Assembly (NCBI GenBank): GCA_949745595.1
Contig: CATJWN010000042.1
Location: 70,381-116,661, forward strand
Length of the DNA: 46,281 nucleotides
Direction: 5' to 3'
From: an uncultured Clostridia bacterium
GTDB lineage: Bacteria; Bacillota; Clostridia; TANB77; CAG-508
Part shown: positions 32,903 to 42,431 of the stretch, piece by piece
How positions within the stretch are numbered: position 1 is the first letter of the stretch
Layout of the letters: each line of letters opens with the position of its first letter
Translations under genes and position numbers: made by a program
The notes under the pieces: model-generated
The model's input: only the letters and a program-made list of their open reading frames with translations
Told to the model about the DNA's origin: nothing
The model's database searches: none

Positions 32903-35296
32903 TTAATTATCTCTTAACCTGTCTACAATTGACTCTTTATTAAACATTTTTATAGAGCATATAGCAACAATTGAAGGAATAAATATTGATATAAATACAT
33001 ACCATAAAATTGCTGAAATAGGTAAGTGGAAAAATACATATTTCATTCCAAAATATTTAAAAAGTTCAATTACTATCCAGCTTAAAATAGGACCTAAAAT
33101 ACCACTAATTATACAGTTAGGTAAAGTTAAATAAATATTTTCAAATACAAGCATCTTATTTATTTGTTTTCTAGACATACCAATAGATTGAAGCACCGCT
33201 AATTCTTTTTTCCTTGAAACTACGCTTGTTATAACTGTATTTATTAAATTAATAAAACTAAACAATACAATAAAACATGACATTACTAATATCACATTTT
33301 TAAATCCCGCTAAATTATTTTTAGCATTAGCATAATAATCTGTAAAAGTAGTTATTTCTAATCCTTCATATTTATCTACAATTTCTTTTATCTTATTATC
33401 TAATTCCTCATTATATATATGATTTTTAGTTGTTACTCGTAAAGACCTAGTTGTGTCCAAGTCGCCAACGATTTCCTCATACATATTGTCTGGTACAAGC
33501 AACCAACCATCTACAGTTGTATTATCGGCCTCAACATTATATCCAGAAAACATATTACTTCCAATGCCACCTAAAGTTACTTCAAGCGATTTATCTTCAT
33601 TATTAAAATAATGTAATGTAATTTTATCATTAAGCTCTGGAGACCAACCAAATATTTCTTTAAAAACACCAGACATTGTAAAATATACTTCTCTATTTTC
33701 TTTTAGTACATTATAGTTTCCTGTTCCTTCTAATACTGCTCTTTGTGCACTATCTGTGTGAGAATTATCCATTGGCGCAATTGTATCATCAAATATCTCT
33801 CCCTTATATTCCATTTTGACATTAAAGGCTTTATTCGCTTTTACCTTTTCAATTTCTTCTAGCTGTTCTAATTCTTTTTTCAATTCTGTAAGATTATTTT
33901 TTACTTTTATAACATCATAAATGCCATTCTTAGAATTTTCTTCTGCCTCTTCTGTAAAAGAAATACTATATTCAGAGTTTTGGAAAACTCCTTGCCTTGA
34001 ATAAGCTAATTCATCAATAGCACTTGAAAAGGCTACTGCAAATATAAATAATACTCCACCTATTACTAAAGATATAAGTGTCATTAATGTTTTTTTCTTG
34101 TTCTTATTCACCTCAATTTTACCAAGTGAACTAGGACTTAAATTTCTACATAATTTATTTGAAGCACTTATATTTTCACTATCACCTGTATATCTTAAAC
34201 CTTCTACTGGTGATACTTCACTTGCAATTTTAGCAGGTTTGCTAACAGAAATAAGTACAGCAAAAATTCCTAAAACAATTGATATTATTGATATTTTTAT
34301 GAAGTTCAAAAAAGTATAGCCTTCTCGCACTAAAAAATATGCAATAATTCCTCCAACTATTATTCCTAAAGTAATTCCTAGCTTGCAGTAATTTAAGCCT
34401 TCAATTTTTATCATTTTTTTCATTTGTTTTTTAGACATACCAATAGTTCTAAGTTGAGCATATTCCCTAACCTTTGAAGAAACTGATAAATAGAAAATAC
34501 TATAAATTACAATTCCACTAACAACAAGTACTGCTATGCTTAAACTTATAAAAGTCAAAACTTCTTTAGTATCTAGTGAAAAAGAATCCACAAACTTGTC
34601 ATTATAATTTACATTTCTTCTTGCTATTCCATTTTCTTTTCCTAATTCAAAAAAGAAATTTTTAATATACTCTGTGCTAGGTATATTCATATTAGCTACA
34701 ACTTTTACTAAAGCGTCTGTCCTACTATTTTCAAAAATACTTCCACTTTCAGAATATTCTTTAGAAAATAACACTGGATATGACAAACCTTTTCCATTAT
34801 CTAATAAACCAGATACTACAAAAGTTTCTCCTAATAATTCAAGTTCTTCTCCAACAATACAATTTTTACCAAGTTCTTTTAAAACAAACACATCTATGAC
34901 AATTTCATTTTCTTTTTCAGGTAGACTACCTGCTGATAATTTATATGTTTTTATATCCTCTATATCATAGTCATAATATACTGGATTAATCTTTATATCT
35001 CCAATATTTCTTTCAATACCTTTTCTATAAGTCATAACACATTTTATATTTTTATTTTGTTTTAAACTATCTATCTGCTCCTGGCTTACTTCATAATACA
35101 TACAGTCTTGCATTCCTTTTACGGCTTCTTTTTCATAAGTCTTATAGTTCAAAGTTGAAAGTCCCATTACCATAATAAAACAAATAGCTAGACCAATTGT
35201 AACACTCATGAAAGCTGTTTTTACTTTTGAACTAATAAAAGAAGCTTTGGCAATTTGATAAATTATCCTTTTATTATTATTACTTTTCAAACTCAT
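32903..35296 (-). CDS. FtsX-type ABC transporter permease
   Basis: A 797-residue protein. It has a first helix at about 26-46, then a large extracellular domain. An FtsX block of three helices (about 255-350) contains VREYAQLRTIGMSKKQMKKM, and a second block near the C-terminus (about 660-790) has the matching KELAVLQSIGMSRKQINKML. This two-FtsX layout is that of permeases for peptide-antibiotic sensing or export and lipid or lipoprotein release. The ATPase is encoded just upstream and a two-component system follows the same locus. Confidence 0.9.
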   Translation of the reverse strand: MSLKSNNNKRIIYQIAKASFISSKVKTAFMSVTIGLAICFIMVMGLSTLNYKTYEKEAVKGMQDCMYYEVSQEQIDSLKQNKNIKCVMTYRKGIERNIGDIKINPVYYDYDIEDIKTYKLSAGSLPEKENEIVIDVFVLKELGKNCIVGEELELLGETFVVSGLLDNGKGLSYPVLFSKEYSESGSIFENSRTDALVKVVANMNIPSTEYIKNFFFELGKENGIARRNVNYNDKFVDSFSLDTKEVLTFISLSIAVLVVSGIVIYSIFYLSVSSKVREYAQLRTIGMSKKQMKKMIKIEGLNYCKLGITLGIIVGGIIAYFLVREGYTFLNFIKISIISIVLGIFAVLISVSKPAKIASEVSPVEGLRYTGDSENISASNKLCRNLSPSSLGKIEVNKNKKKTLMTLISLVIGGVLFIFAVAFSSAIDELAYSRQGVFQNSEYSISFTEEAEENSKNGIYDVIKVKNNLTELKKELEQLEEIEKVKANKAFNVKMEYKGEIFDDTIAPMDNSHTDSAQRAVLEGTGNYNVLKENREVYFTMSGVFKEIFGWSPELNDKITLHYFNNEDKSLEVTLGGIGSNMFSGYNVEADNTTVDGWLLVPDNMYEEIVGDLDTTRSLRVTTKNHIYNEELDNKIKEIVDKYEGLEITTFTDYYANAKNNLAGFKNVILVMSCFIVLFSFINLINTVITSVVSRKKELAVLQSIGMSRKQINKMLVFENIYLTLPNCIISGILGPILSWIVIELFKYFGMKYVFFHLPISAILWYVFISIFIPSIVAICSIKMFNKESIVDRLRDN

Positions 35297-35309
35297 TTTT
35301 TATCTCCTT

Positions 35310-35981
35310 TTAAAAAATTTTTCCATCTTCAATTCTTATAATTCTGTCTGCCATTTGAGCAATCTCCTCATTATGTGTAATCATAATAATTGTCTGATGA
35401 AAAGCCTTGCTAGTATTTTTTAAAAGTCCAATTACATCTAAACTTGTTCTAGTATCTAAATTTCCTGTTGGCTCATCTGCTAATATAATTGCTGGCTTAG
35501 TTGCTAAAGCTCTTGCAATCGCAACACGTTGTTGTTGTCCTCCTGACAATTTATTAGGCATAGTCTTTACTTTATCTGATATTCCTAATAAATTAATAAC
35601 TTCATTTATAAATTCTCTATCAATTTTGTTGCCATCTAACCCTATTGGAAGAACTATATTTTCATATACATTAAGCATAGGCACTAAATTATAATTTTGA
35701 AATATAAAGCCAATTTGTCTTCTTCTAAAAATCGTTAATTCCTCATCTTTCATTTTTGAAATTTCATTTCCGTCAATTTCAATTTTTCCAAAAGTTGGAT
35801 TATCTAGTCCTCCAAGCATATTAAGTAAAGTTGTTTTTCCACTTCCAGAAGTTCCCACTATTGCAACAAACTCTCCACTATTTATTTGCAAAGATACATC
35901 ATCTAATGCTTTTACTAAAGTCTCTCCACTTCCATAATACTTTTTTAAATTACTTACTTTTAAAATACAATTATTCTCCAT
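35310..35981 (-). CDS. ABC transporter ATP-binding protein, LolD/MacB-type
   Basis: A 223-residue protein. Walker A GTSGSGKT (43-50), Q-loop FIFQNYNLVPML, signature LSGGQQQRVAIARAL, Walker B AIILADEPTGNLD and switch HNEEIAQ are all intact. The type that pairs with FtsX-like permeases is clear from the N-terminal GSGETLVKALDDVS. It is encoded 13 bases before the permease and probably controlled by the phased repeats at 36032-36073. Confidence 0.93.
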   Translation of the reverse strand: MENNCILKVSNLKKYYGSGETLVKALDDVSLQINSGEFVAIVGTSGSGKTTLLNMLGGLDNPTFGKIEIDGNEISKMKDEELTIFRRRQIGFIFQNYNLVPMLNVYENIVLPIGLDGNKIDREFINEVINLLGISDKVKTMPNKLSGGQQQRVAIARALATKPAIILADEPTGNLDTRTSLDVIGLLKNTSKAFHQTIIMITHNEEIAQMADRIIRIEDGKIF

Positions 35982-36031
35982 AATTATTTTTCCTTTCTCT
36001 CTTTCTATAAATATATAATACAGTATAAATC

Positions 36032-36073
36032 TTTCAAAATGGTTTCAATTTTCAAGAAAATTATTTCAATTTT
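36032..36073 (-). promoter_or_regulatory. Phased repeats upstream of the ABC transporter, candidate response-regulator site
   Basis: TTTCAATTTT occurs at 36043-36052 and 36064-36073, 21 bases apart (two helix turns), and TTTCAAAATG at 36032, 11 bases before the first. The last copy is part of a TTTCAA-TT-TTGAAA dyad. OmpR-type regulators bind such direct repeats. The genes for the kinase and regulator lie just upstream. Confidence 0.55.
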
Positions 36074-36084
36074 GAAACTTTTTA

Positions 36085-36116
36085 CAAAAAATAAGACTGA
36101 TATAACACTCAGTCTT
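36085..36116 (-). terminator. Intrinsic terminator of the histidine kinase gene
   Basis: AAGACTGA and TCAGTCTT (36093-36116) overlap the kinase stop codon; the minus strand continues ATTTTTTG. Confidence 0.8.
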
Positions 36117-37020
36117 AAAGTGGTAAAAACACAGAAAAAGTACTTCCTTCTCCTACTTTTGATTTTAATTTAATATATCCATTTTGTAGTTCAATAATAT
36201 TTTTACTCAAATATAGTCCAATTCCAACACCTTCAATATCATGAACTTTCTGCTCCCTAAAAAATCTCTTAAATATATTGTTTATGTTTTCATTGTCAAT
36301 GCCAATACCATTATCTATGATATCAATTCTTAAAAAGCTTTCTAATTTCTCAATATTAATTTCTATTTTTCCGTTTTCGTTTGTGTACTTTATAGCATTT
36401 TCTAAAATATTACAAATAGCCTCTAAAGTCCATTTTTTATCATATTTTGCAATAGCCTTTGTATCTCCAATAATATCTATACTTATGTTTTTCTTCTCTG
36501 CAAGTGGCTCTGCCTGTTTTTTAGCCTCTTCTATACATTCTATAATTCTACTACTTTCTTGGTTTAATACTAGCATATTAGTTTCAAGTCTAGACATTTT
36601 TATAAGTGAATCAGTCAAAAACTCTAACTTGTCAACTTGTGTAGAAATGACCTCTAAAAATTCTTGTTCTTTTTCCTGCCCCAAGTTATTATTTAAAATA
36701 GTATCACTATACATTCTAATATTAGATATCGGAGTTTTTATCTGATGTGTTATGTCAGATACCATTTCTTGAACTTCTTGTTTTGAATGATTACTTTGCT
36801 CTAACTTAGCTTTAGTAATGTTTCCAAGCTTATATAATTTTGAGTTAAGCTTTGATTCTAAATTTTCCTCATTTATATTTTTCTTATCAAACTCACCATT
36901 TACAAAACTATCAATTTGTTTTTCTATATCACTTGTGAATTTTACATATTTTCTTCTAAATAATATGTAAATTAGTAAAGTTATAATAATAACTACAGCT
37001 CCAATAATTATTAGTTCCAT
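36115..37020 (-). CDS. Sensor histidine kinase
   Basis: A 301-residue protein. One N-terminal membrane helix (about 3-20), no obvious extracellular sensor, then a dimerisation box with phospho-acceptor His92 (SDITHQIKTPISN). The ATPase domain has an N box (ICNILENAIKYT), G1 (IDIIDNGIGI) and G2 (GVGIGLYLSK). A kinase lacking an outer sensor often takes its signal from a partner ABC permease. It is encoded 3 bases after the regulator gene. Confidence 0.92.
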   Translation of the reverse strand: MELIIIGAVVIIITLLIYILFRRKYVKFTSDIEKQIDSFVNGEFDKKNINEENLESKLNSKLYKLGNITKAKLEQSNHSKQEVQEMVSDITHQIKTPISNIRMYSDTILNNNLGQEKEQEFLEVISTQVDKLEFLTDSLIKMSRLETNMLVLNQESSRIIECIEEAKKQAEPLAEKKNISIDIIGDTKAIAKYDKKWTLEAICNILENAIKYTNENGKIEINIEKLESFLRIDIIDNGIGIDNENINNIFKRFFREQKVHDIEGVGIGLYLSKNIIELQNGYIKLKSKVGEGSTFSVFLPL

Positions 37021-37023
37021 TTC

Positions 37024-37692
37024 TTACTCCTCTGCTAATTTATATCCAACACCATAAATAGTTTCTATGTATTTATCATTTTCTTTATCTAATTTTGAAC
37101 GCAATCTACTTATATTTAAAGTCAAAGTATGCTCGTCCACAAAATTTTCTTTGCTATCCCAAAGTTTCTCTAACAAAATTTGTCTAGTAAGTACAATACT
37201 TTTATTTTTCACAAAAACTTGTAGTAAATCAAATTCCGTCGGAGTTAGATAAATTGTCTCTCCAGACTTTTTTACAGTTCTATCTTCAAAATTTATAATT
37301 AAATCTTTTATAGTAAATACATCTTTTTTTACTTGATTTCTGTTTAATATAAGGTCTATTTTCTTCAAAAGGATTTTAATATTGAAAGGTTTTGTAATAT
37401 AATCATCTGCACCTAGTTCAAGTCCTTTTAATATTTCGTCATCTAAATTATGTGCTGTAAGAAATATAAATGGTAAGTTTTTTTGCTCTTTTATAACTTT
37501 TGAAAATTCAAAGCCATTACCATCTGGCAAATTAACATCTAGTAAAACTAAATCTATTTTATTTTCTTGTATTAGCTTTTTTGCCTCAGCTATACTTTGT
37601 GCACTTAAAGCTTGTAAATTTATGTTTTGTATATTAAAACAAATACCAGCATTTAACATCTCATCATCTTCTACAACTAAAACCGTCTGCAT
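37024..37692 (-). CDS. OmpR/PhoB-type response regulator
   Basis: A 222-residue protein. Receiver with acidic pair Asp9/Asp10, phospho-Asp52 (LVLLDVNLPDGNG), Thr in IFLTAHN and Lys in ITKPFN. The C-terminal winged helix ends in LTLNISRLRSKLDKENDKYI then ETIYGVGYKL, the classic recognition helix and wing. It is likely to bind the phased repeats upstream of the ABC transporter and regulate it. Confidence 0.95.
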   Translation of the reverse strand: MQTVLVVEDDEMLNAGICFNIQNINLQALSAQSIAEAKKLIQENKIDLVLLDVNLPDGNGFEFSKVIKEQKNLPFIFLTAHNLDDEILKGLELGADDYITKPFNIKILLKKIDLILNRNQVKKDVFTIKDLIINFEDRTVKKSGETIYLTPTEFDLLQVFVKNKSIVLTRQILLEKLWDSKENFVDEHTLTLNISRLRSKLDKENDKYIETIYGVGYKLAEE

Positions 37693-37717
37693 ATTGCCTC
37701 CAAATTAATTAAGATTA

Positions 37718-38029
37718 TCATCTATAATATTTAGTGTTATTAAAAAGTTCTAAAGGATATATTTTTCCATCTTCAAAATCTTTTAAAACTTGACGTGCTG
37801 CATAATATTCTCTTAGCTCTTCTTTAGACATTTTTTTAATATCTTCTATATCTACCCATTTTACTTCCAATATTTCTTCTTTATCGTATTCAAAATTTTC
37901 TTCAATTACATCAGCTGTAAATCTCACAATAAAATGTGTTTCGCCTGTTTCTAATATAACTGTTGCTATTGGCAATACTCCCGTAAGTTTTACCCTGCAA
38001 CCAGTTTCCTCATATATTTCTCCTTTATA
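37718..38029 (-). pseudogene. Truncated Nudix hydrolase, 5' part missing
   Basis: The frame reads GEIYEETGCRVKLTGV just after the aldo/keto reductase stop, then LPIATVILETGETHFIVRFT and a normal Nudix C-terminus. EETG is the end of a Nudix box, but the preceding half (G-x5-E and the N-terminal sheet, about 50 residues) is absent. No ATG lies in the frame; a TTG at 37975 would give 85 residues without catalytic Glu. The remnant begins directly after TAA, in the same frame as the reductase, so the junction looks like a deletion end. Confidence 0.8.
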
Positions 38030-38896
38030 TTATTCAAATTGATTAGCTAATTGGTCAACTGTAACGCCACCATTTCCCTGCCAATCAATTACTACATTGT
38101 CAAATTCTTTTGCTCTAAATGCATTTAATTTTTCATAATCTTCTTTATCCATCTCAAAATCTAAAGAACTCATATTTTCATTTACCCTATTTTCATTAGT
38201 AGTTTTTATTAATACATTTAACTTTTTCTCTCTAATAATCCAGTTCAATATAATCTGATTTTGGGTTTTGTTGTATTTTTCTGATAATTCTACTAATAGT
38301 GGATAATTTCTTTTAGCAGTTCTATTTCTTCTCAAAGGTTGGTATGCACAAAACATAATATTATTAGACTTGCAATAGTCTATAATACCAATATCTTCAT
38401 TCAATTTACATTCTAAATTATAAACTCCTTCAAATATACTAATAGGATACTTTTGATTTACTTCTTTCAATTGTTCAAGATTTGCATTTGATAATCCTAA
38501 ACTTTTGGCTTTTCCTAATTCCACCATTCTACTCATTTCTTTATATGTGTCTAATAATGATAATTTAGTAAAAATAGCAGAATGTAACATTAAGCAATCC
38601 ACATATTCAATATTCATAGTTTTTAAATATTTATCTAGTTGCTCTTCAATATCAGTTGATTTTTCAACAGTTGGTTCTATTTTAGTTGTTATAAAAAGCT
38701 TATCTCTGCCAACTGTATTAATAAATTCTCCAACAAATTGCATTACTTTTCCATTTTCATATAAGTAACTTGTATCTATATAATTCTGACCTAAGTTAAA
38801 AGAACTAATTAAAGTTTGCATACTAGAATCCTTTTCATTTAAATTAATTCTAAAAGTTCCTATTCCTAGTGGAAATATATTTCTTAACTCTATCAT
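38030..38896 (-). CDS. Aldo/keto reductase family protein
   Basis: A 288-residue protein. The tetrad is visible: Asp41 and Tyr46 (NYIDTSYLYENG), Lys72 (FITTKIEP) and His105 (CLMLHSAI). SLGLSN and an IIRE-K-NADPH-type segment near 220-240 follow. It reduces carbonyls with NADPH; substrate unknown. It starts 1 base from the Nudix gene upstream, so the two are coupled. The stop is immediately followed by the Nudix remnant. Confidence 0.88.
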   Translation of the reverse strand: MIELRNIFPLGIGTFRINLNEKDSSMQTLISSFNLGQNYIDTSYLYENGKVMQFVGEFINTVGRDKLFITTKIEPTVEKSTDIEEQLDKYLKTMNIEYVDCLMLHSAIFTKLSLLDTYKEMSRMVELGKAKSLGLSNANLEQLKEVNQKYPISIFEGVYNLECKLNEDIGIIDYCKSNNIMFCAYQPLRRNRTAKRNYPLLVELSEKYNKTQNQIILNWIIREKKLNVLIKTTNENRVNENMSSLDFEMDKEDYEKLNAFRAKEFDNVVIDWQGNGGVTVDQLANQFE

Positions 38897-39391
38897 TTAA
38901 CCCTCCACAACTTTCTTTAAATCCTCAATCCAGTCAAATCCTTCATTATTAAGATATTTTATATCTTCTAGTTTAAAATATTTTAAATATTCAACTTCTT
39001 CTTTTTGCAATACACATTTCGATATATCCACATTCTGTCTAACATAATATCTTGTAAAATAAACATACTTATTATTACTGGTACCTAAAAATCTTAAATC
39101 ATCTGGATTTAAATGCACACCAATTTCCTCTTCAGTCTCACGAACTGCAGCATCAAGTGTATCTTCTCCTAAATCCACTTTGCCTCCACAAATTCCCCAC
39201 TTACTTGGATTTACTCTTTTCATTCTACTACGTTTTTGAAGCAATACTTCATTTCTATCATTTATAATAAGTACACCAACTACTGACAAATAATATCCTT
39301 CTGGTATATTAAGTGGATATCTTGCCTCAACGTGCGTAAGTACCTTTCCTGTTTTATTTCCATTTTCATCAACCAATTCATGTTGTTCCAT
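38897..39391 (-). CDS. Nudix hydrolase
   Basis: A 164-residue protein with the full Nudix box GX5EX7REUXEEXGU at 70-92 (GKVDLGE-DTLDAAV-RETEEEIGV). The N-terminus (EQHELVDENGNKTGK) resembles the isopentenyl-diphosphate isomerase-like subgroup. It likely hydrolyses a nucleotide diphosphate derivative. It has no remaining sign of the truncation seen in the second Nudix remnant at 37718. Confidence 0.9.
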   Translation of the reverse strand: MEQHELVDENGNKTGKVLTHVEARYPLNIPEGYYLSVVGVLIINDRNEVLLQKRSRMKRVNPSKWGICGGKVDLGEDTLDAAVRETEEEIGVHLNPDDLRFLGTSNNKYVYFTRYYVRQNVDISKCVLQKEEVEYLKYFKLEDIKYLNNEGFDWIEDLKKVVEG

Positions 39392-39427
39392 AATAAAAAC
39401 CTCTTTTCTTTTACCATTTATTTATAT

Positions 39428-39856
39428 CTATTTATCTCTTTTCCAAATCATACTATATTCAATTTCATTAGTATTCTCATCCACGTCTTCGCCATTAATT
39501 TTAAAATTATTTTTCTTATAAAACTCAATAGCTTTTAAATTTTTCTTATACACTCTTAAATTTAAGATATCTCTAATTTCTTTTGCTTGATTTAATAACT
39601 CCATTCCAATACCATTACATTGATTATTATAAGAAACAAAAATTCCTTCTATGTAATTCTGATTCAACCCTATAAACCCTACTATACTTTCTTCTAAAAT
39701 ATAAACATATATTTCTGAATTAGGTAAAACACTTTTTACATAATTATAATTATTTCTCCAATATTCATCTGAAATAAAATTATGTGCCTTTATATTTTCA
39801 GTTTCCCATATTTGCATTACATCAGCTATATCGTTTTTTTCAAACTTTCTTATCAT
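39428..39856 (-). CDS. GNAT family N-acetyltransferase
   Basis: A 142-residue protein. MIRKFEKNDIADVMQIWETE begins the fold; EGIFVSYNNQCNGIGMELLN is the acetyl-CoA binding region (Q/R-x-x-G-x-G/A, here with Asn-Gly-Ile-Gly), and LRVYKKNLKAIEFYKKNNFK the C-terminal strand. It overlaps the alpha/beta hydrolase gene by 4 bases. The acceptor is unknown. Confidence 0.88.
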   Translation of the reverse strand: MIRKFEKNDIADVMQIWETENIKAHNFISDEYWRNNYNYVKSVLPNSEIYVYILEESIVGFIGLNQNYIEGIFVSYNNQCNGIGMELLNQAKEIRDILNLRVYKKNLKAIEFYKKNNFKINGEDVDENTNEIEYSMIWKRDK

Positions 39857-40671
39857 ACATCTTTGTTTTCCTTAAAATAATTTAAAACTCTGCTATTAAA
39901 ATCTTTTGCTTCTTCATAAACTGCGTGTCCATAATCCTCATAAATATATAACTCACTATTATTTATTTGATTTGCTATTTCTATTGAAGCAGCAACACCT
40001 ACAATCTTATCTTGTTTGCCACCAATAACTAAAGTAGGACACTTAATTTTATCCAAGTCATCATGCACATTATGCAATAAACAAGAATTGGCTTGAATAA
40101 TAAATCGTCTATCATCTTTTGGATTTGCAACTTTCCATAATATATTATAATACTTTCTGTATTTTTTCAAATAATCTTCACTATAAGATTTCTCAGAAAT
40201 ATCTATAAATAAATTTTTGTAATCTTTCTTATCAACTAAATTAATCCAATTCGTAACAACATCACTTATCATATTATTTGCTCTTCCAGCTGTTACACAT
40301 AAAACTAATTTATTTACTTTTTTCGGATTATGAATTGCAATACACTCAGCTATCATGCCACCTTGAGATATTCCCAAAATATCAGCTCTTTTTATTTCTA
40401 AAACATCCATTGCTGAAACTATATCTTGCGCCATATCTCGTGTACTAAACCCATCTGTTAATTCATTTCTTCTACTAAATATATAAACCTTATACTCTTT
40501 TGCAAATTGTCTATATGTAAATGCAAGTGGAATAGCCATACCTTTAACTGTTCTTGTCCCATCACCTAGACCTGGTATCATAATTAGAGCTTTGTTTCCT
40601 TTACCAAAACTCACATAATCCATATAATAATTATCTATTTTTATATTACCATTTTTTGCATCATAAAACAT
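39853..40671 (-). CDS. Alpha/beta hydrolase
   Basis: A 272-residue protein. The nucleophile elbow GISQGG centres on Ser102 and the oxyanion region is MIPGLGDGTR; the acid is probably Asp in GGKQDKIVG, and the His is in EDYGHAVYEE near the C-terminus. The substrate cannot be told from sequence. It is 13 bases downstream of the MBL gene and coupled to the GNAT gene by a 4-base overlap. Confidence 0.88.
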   Translation of the reverse strand: MFYDAKNGNIKIDNYYMDYVSFGKGNKALIMIPGLGDGTRTVKGMAIPLAFTYRQFAKEYKVYIFSRRNELTDGFSTRDMAQDIVSAMDVLEIKRADILGISQGGMIAECIAIHNPKKVNKLVLCVTAGRANNMISDVVTNWINLVDKKDYKNLFIDISEKSYSEDYLKKYRKYYNILWKVANPKDDRRFIIQANSCLLHNVHDDLDKIKCPTLVIGGKQDKIVGVAASIEIANQINNSELYIYEDYGHAVYEEAKDFNSRVLNYFKENKDV

Positions 40672-40684
40672 ACTTTTCCAACTT

Positions 40685-41491
40685 TCAATTTATTTCAAAT
40701 TTTGCACCTGAAAACAATTTTTCAACTTGTGTAACTCCTGTTAATTTCTCTTTAAAATATTCAATAACTTCATCAGATGTACAGTGTCCCATATATGCAG
40801 TTTGTATCTTATTATCTTTAAAATATTGTATCATCTTATCAGTATATGAATCTGTTTGTTTCAAATGAAAACCACCCATAACGGCTATTACTCTATTTTC
40901 ATTAGTAATTCTCTTAGCTTGTTCAATAATATTGTCTATTCCTGAATGAGAACAAGAACTAAATACAACAATTCCATTTTCTAATTTTACAACAATACCA
41001 CCACAATCGTCATACAAATAATCTTCATCTTTATTTTCTAAAACAGTAGGTAAATTTTTTTCAGGAACTTCGGATCTTCTATCAATCTCTCCTAAAAACC
41101 ATACATTTTCAAAAATCTTGTAAGGTTCTTTTGTCTCAATCAAGTCAAATTTTTCTGATAGTTCTTCTCTCGTTTCATTAATTCCAGCATACTCCATATT
41201 TCTTCTCAAACTATATCTTTTTGTATAACATTCTGGGTGCAAAATTAATGTTTTCTTCTTATCCAAATATTTCAAACCATTTCCGTGATCCCAATGTCCG
41301 TGACTTAAAGCTATAATATTTACTTCATCTAGGTTAACACCCAATGTTTCTGCATTCTTTAAAAACGCATCTGTTATTCCACTATCTAAAAGAAGTTTAT
41401 TTCCATCTGTCTCAATATATATTGCTAAACCATCTTCATTAATACAATTATTTCCACAAGCTCTGTTCTCTGTTAATACTGTAATTTTCAT
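40685..41491 (-). CDS. MBL-fold metallo-hydrolase
   Basis: A 268-residue protein. The zinc motif HGHWDHG is at 64-70 and a later strand SSCSHSGIDN and GGFHLKQ supply further metal His. The type resembles the 7,8-dihydropterin-6-methyl-like (DHPS) MBL group (N-terminus ENRACGNNCINEDGLAIYIE). The reaction is unknown. Its neighbours do not suggest a pathway. Confidence 0.85.
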   Translation of the reverse strand: MKITVLTENRACGNNCINEDGLAIYIETDGNKLLLDSGITDAFLKNAETLGVNLDEVNIIALSHGHWDHGNGLKYLDKKKTLILHPECYTKRYSLRRNMEYAGINETREELSEKFDLIETKEPYKIFENVWFLGEIDRRSEVPEKNLPTVLENKDEDYLYDDCGGIVVKLENGIVVFSSCSHSGIDNIIEQAKRITNENRVIAVMGGFHLKQTDSYTDKMIQYFKDNKIQTAYMGHCTSDEVIEYFKEKLTGVTQVEKLFSGAKFEIN

Positions 41492-41495
41492 ATTT

Positions 41496-41861
41496 CTATT
41501 CTCCTCTTCTATTTATAAAATCTCTAATTTTTCTTATCATATCTTCAATATTTTCATATTCAATAAACTCATTTGTAATAAATTTCAATGATGAACTTAT
41601 TTCTGACCCTTTTTTATATACACATAATATTGGTACATTAGAAAAATTTGCCCATCCTAACTCTATTCCTTGTCCTGTAGTCTGTAATGAAACCTCTGCA
41701 ATTACTAAATCACAATTTGAAATAATCTCCTTTGTATTTGTTTCTTTACTTTTATGTGGAAAAAAGAAAGTATTTGTCTTCATTAAATCAGACTTTTCAA
41801 TAGGATTATAAAGTTTATTTATATAATCATATTTACTTGAATGTGAAATATATATTTTCAT
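41496..41861 (-). CDS. Nucleoside 2-deoxyribosyltransferase-like protein
   Basis: A 121-residue protein. The N-terminus MKIYISHSSKYDYINKLYNP suggests a Rossmann-like strand-loop. NCDLVIAEVSLQTTGQGIEL followed by GWANFSNVPILCVYKKG is the conserved acidic strand and the GIELGW signature of this fold. SSSLKFITNEF closes it. It may act on nucleosides or NAD-like molecules, as such folds do. Not a TIR domain. Activity unproven. Confidence 0.7.
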   Translation of the reverse strand: MKIYISHSSKYDYINKLYNPIEKSDLMKTNTFFFPHKSKETNTKEIISNCDLVIAEVSLQTTGQGIELGWANFSNVPILCVYKKGSEISSSLKFITNEFIEYENIEDMIRKIRDFINRRGE

Positions 41862-41870
41862 ATTTTACTC

Positions 41871-42418
41871 CTAATTTCTTTCAATTATAATATCAGCTAC
41901 AGTTAAGTTAGTTTCGTTTGTAATATTATCTATAATTGTTCTAGCAACATCACTCGGATTCATAAACGTCGCTTGTTTTTCTTCTGATACATAATCTCTA
42001 CTATTTTTATAGAATTCTGTATTAATTCCACCTGGATATACTCCTATTATTTTTACACTTGTTCCTTTATATGCCACTTTTAAGCTTTCTGTATATCCTC
42101 TTTCACCCCATTTAGTAGCACAATATACAGCTTCTTGTTTATTTCCTCTTAAGGCCGCTGAAGACATTATATTTAATATTTTTAAATCTTTTTCTTCTTT
42201 AGCTTTTAAAGTTTCTGTTGAAAATAATATCATACTCTCTAGTCCTTTAAAACATTTAACCCTTTATAATTTTCTATATATATATCTTCTAATGATTTCA
42301 TTTTATCTGCATCTCTATCTATGCTACAGACAAAATAGTTTCTTTCAATAAACTGTTTAACAAGTTCTAAACCTAATCCACTTGCTCCACCTGTTATGAT
42401 TACAATATTCGCATTCAT
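41871..42418 (-). pseudogene. SDR oxidoreductase with central deletion
   Basis: The 5' piece, ATG 42418 to TAG 42239, reads MNANIVIITGGASGLGLELV, the TGxxxGxG Rossmann start. It stops after 59 residues (KGLNVLKD). The 3' piece begins at an ATG at 42233 in another frame and carries ILNIMSSAALRGNKQEAVYC and ATKWGERGYTESLKVAYKGT, the catalytic Ser, Tyr-x3-Lys and C-terminal part. About 20-60 residues including the NNAG region are missing. No intact enzyme can be made, though the 3' piece is a 120-codon open frame. Confidence 0.8.
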
Positions 42419-42431
42419 TTGCTGCTCCCTT

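Noticed and set aside
41496..41861. TIR-domain NADase defence protein
   Set aside because: The start IYISHSSKYD looks TIR-like, but the AEVS-GQGIELGW signature is that of the deoxyribosyltransferase fold and no defence partner lies nearby.
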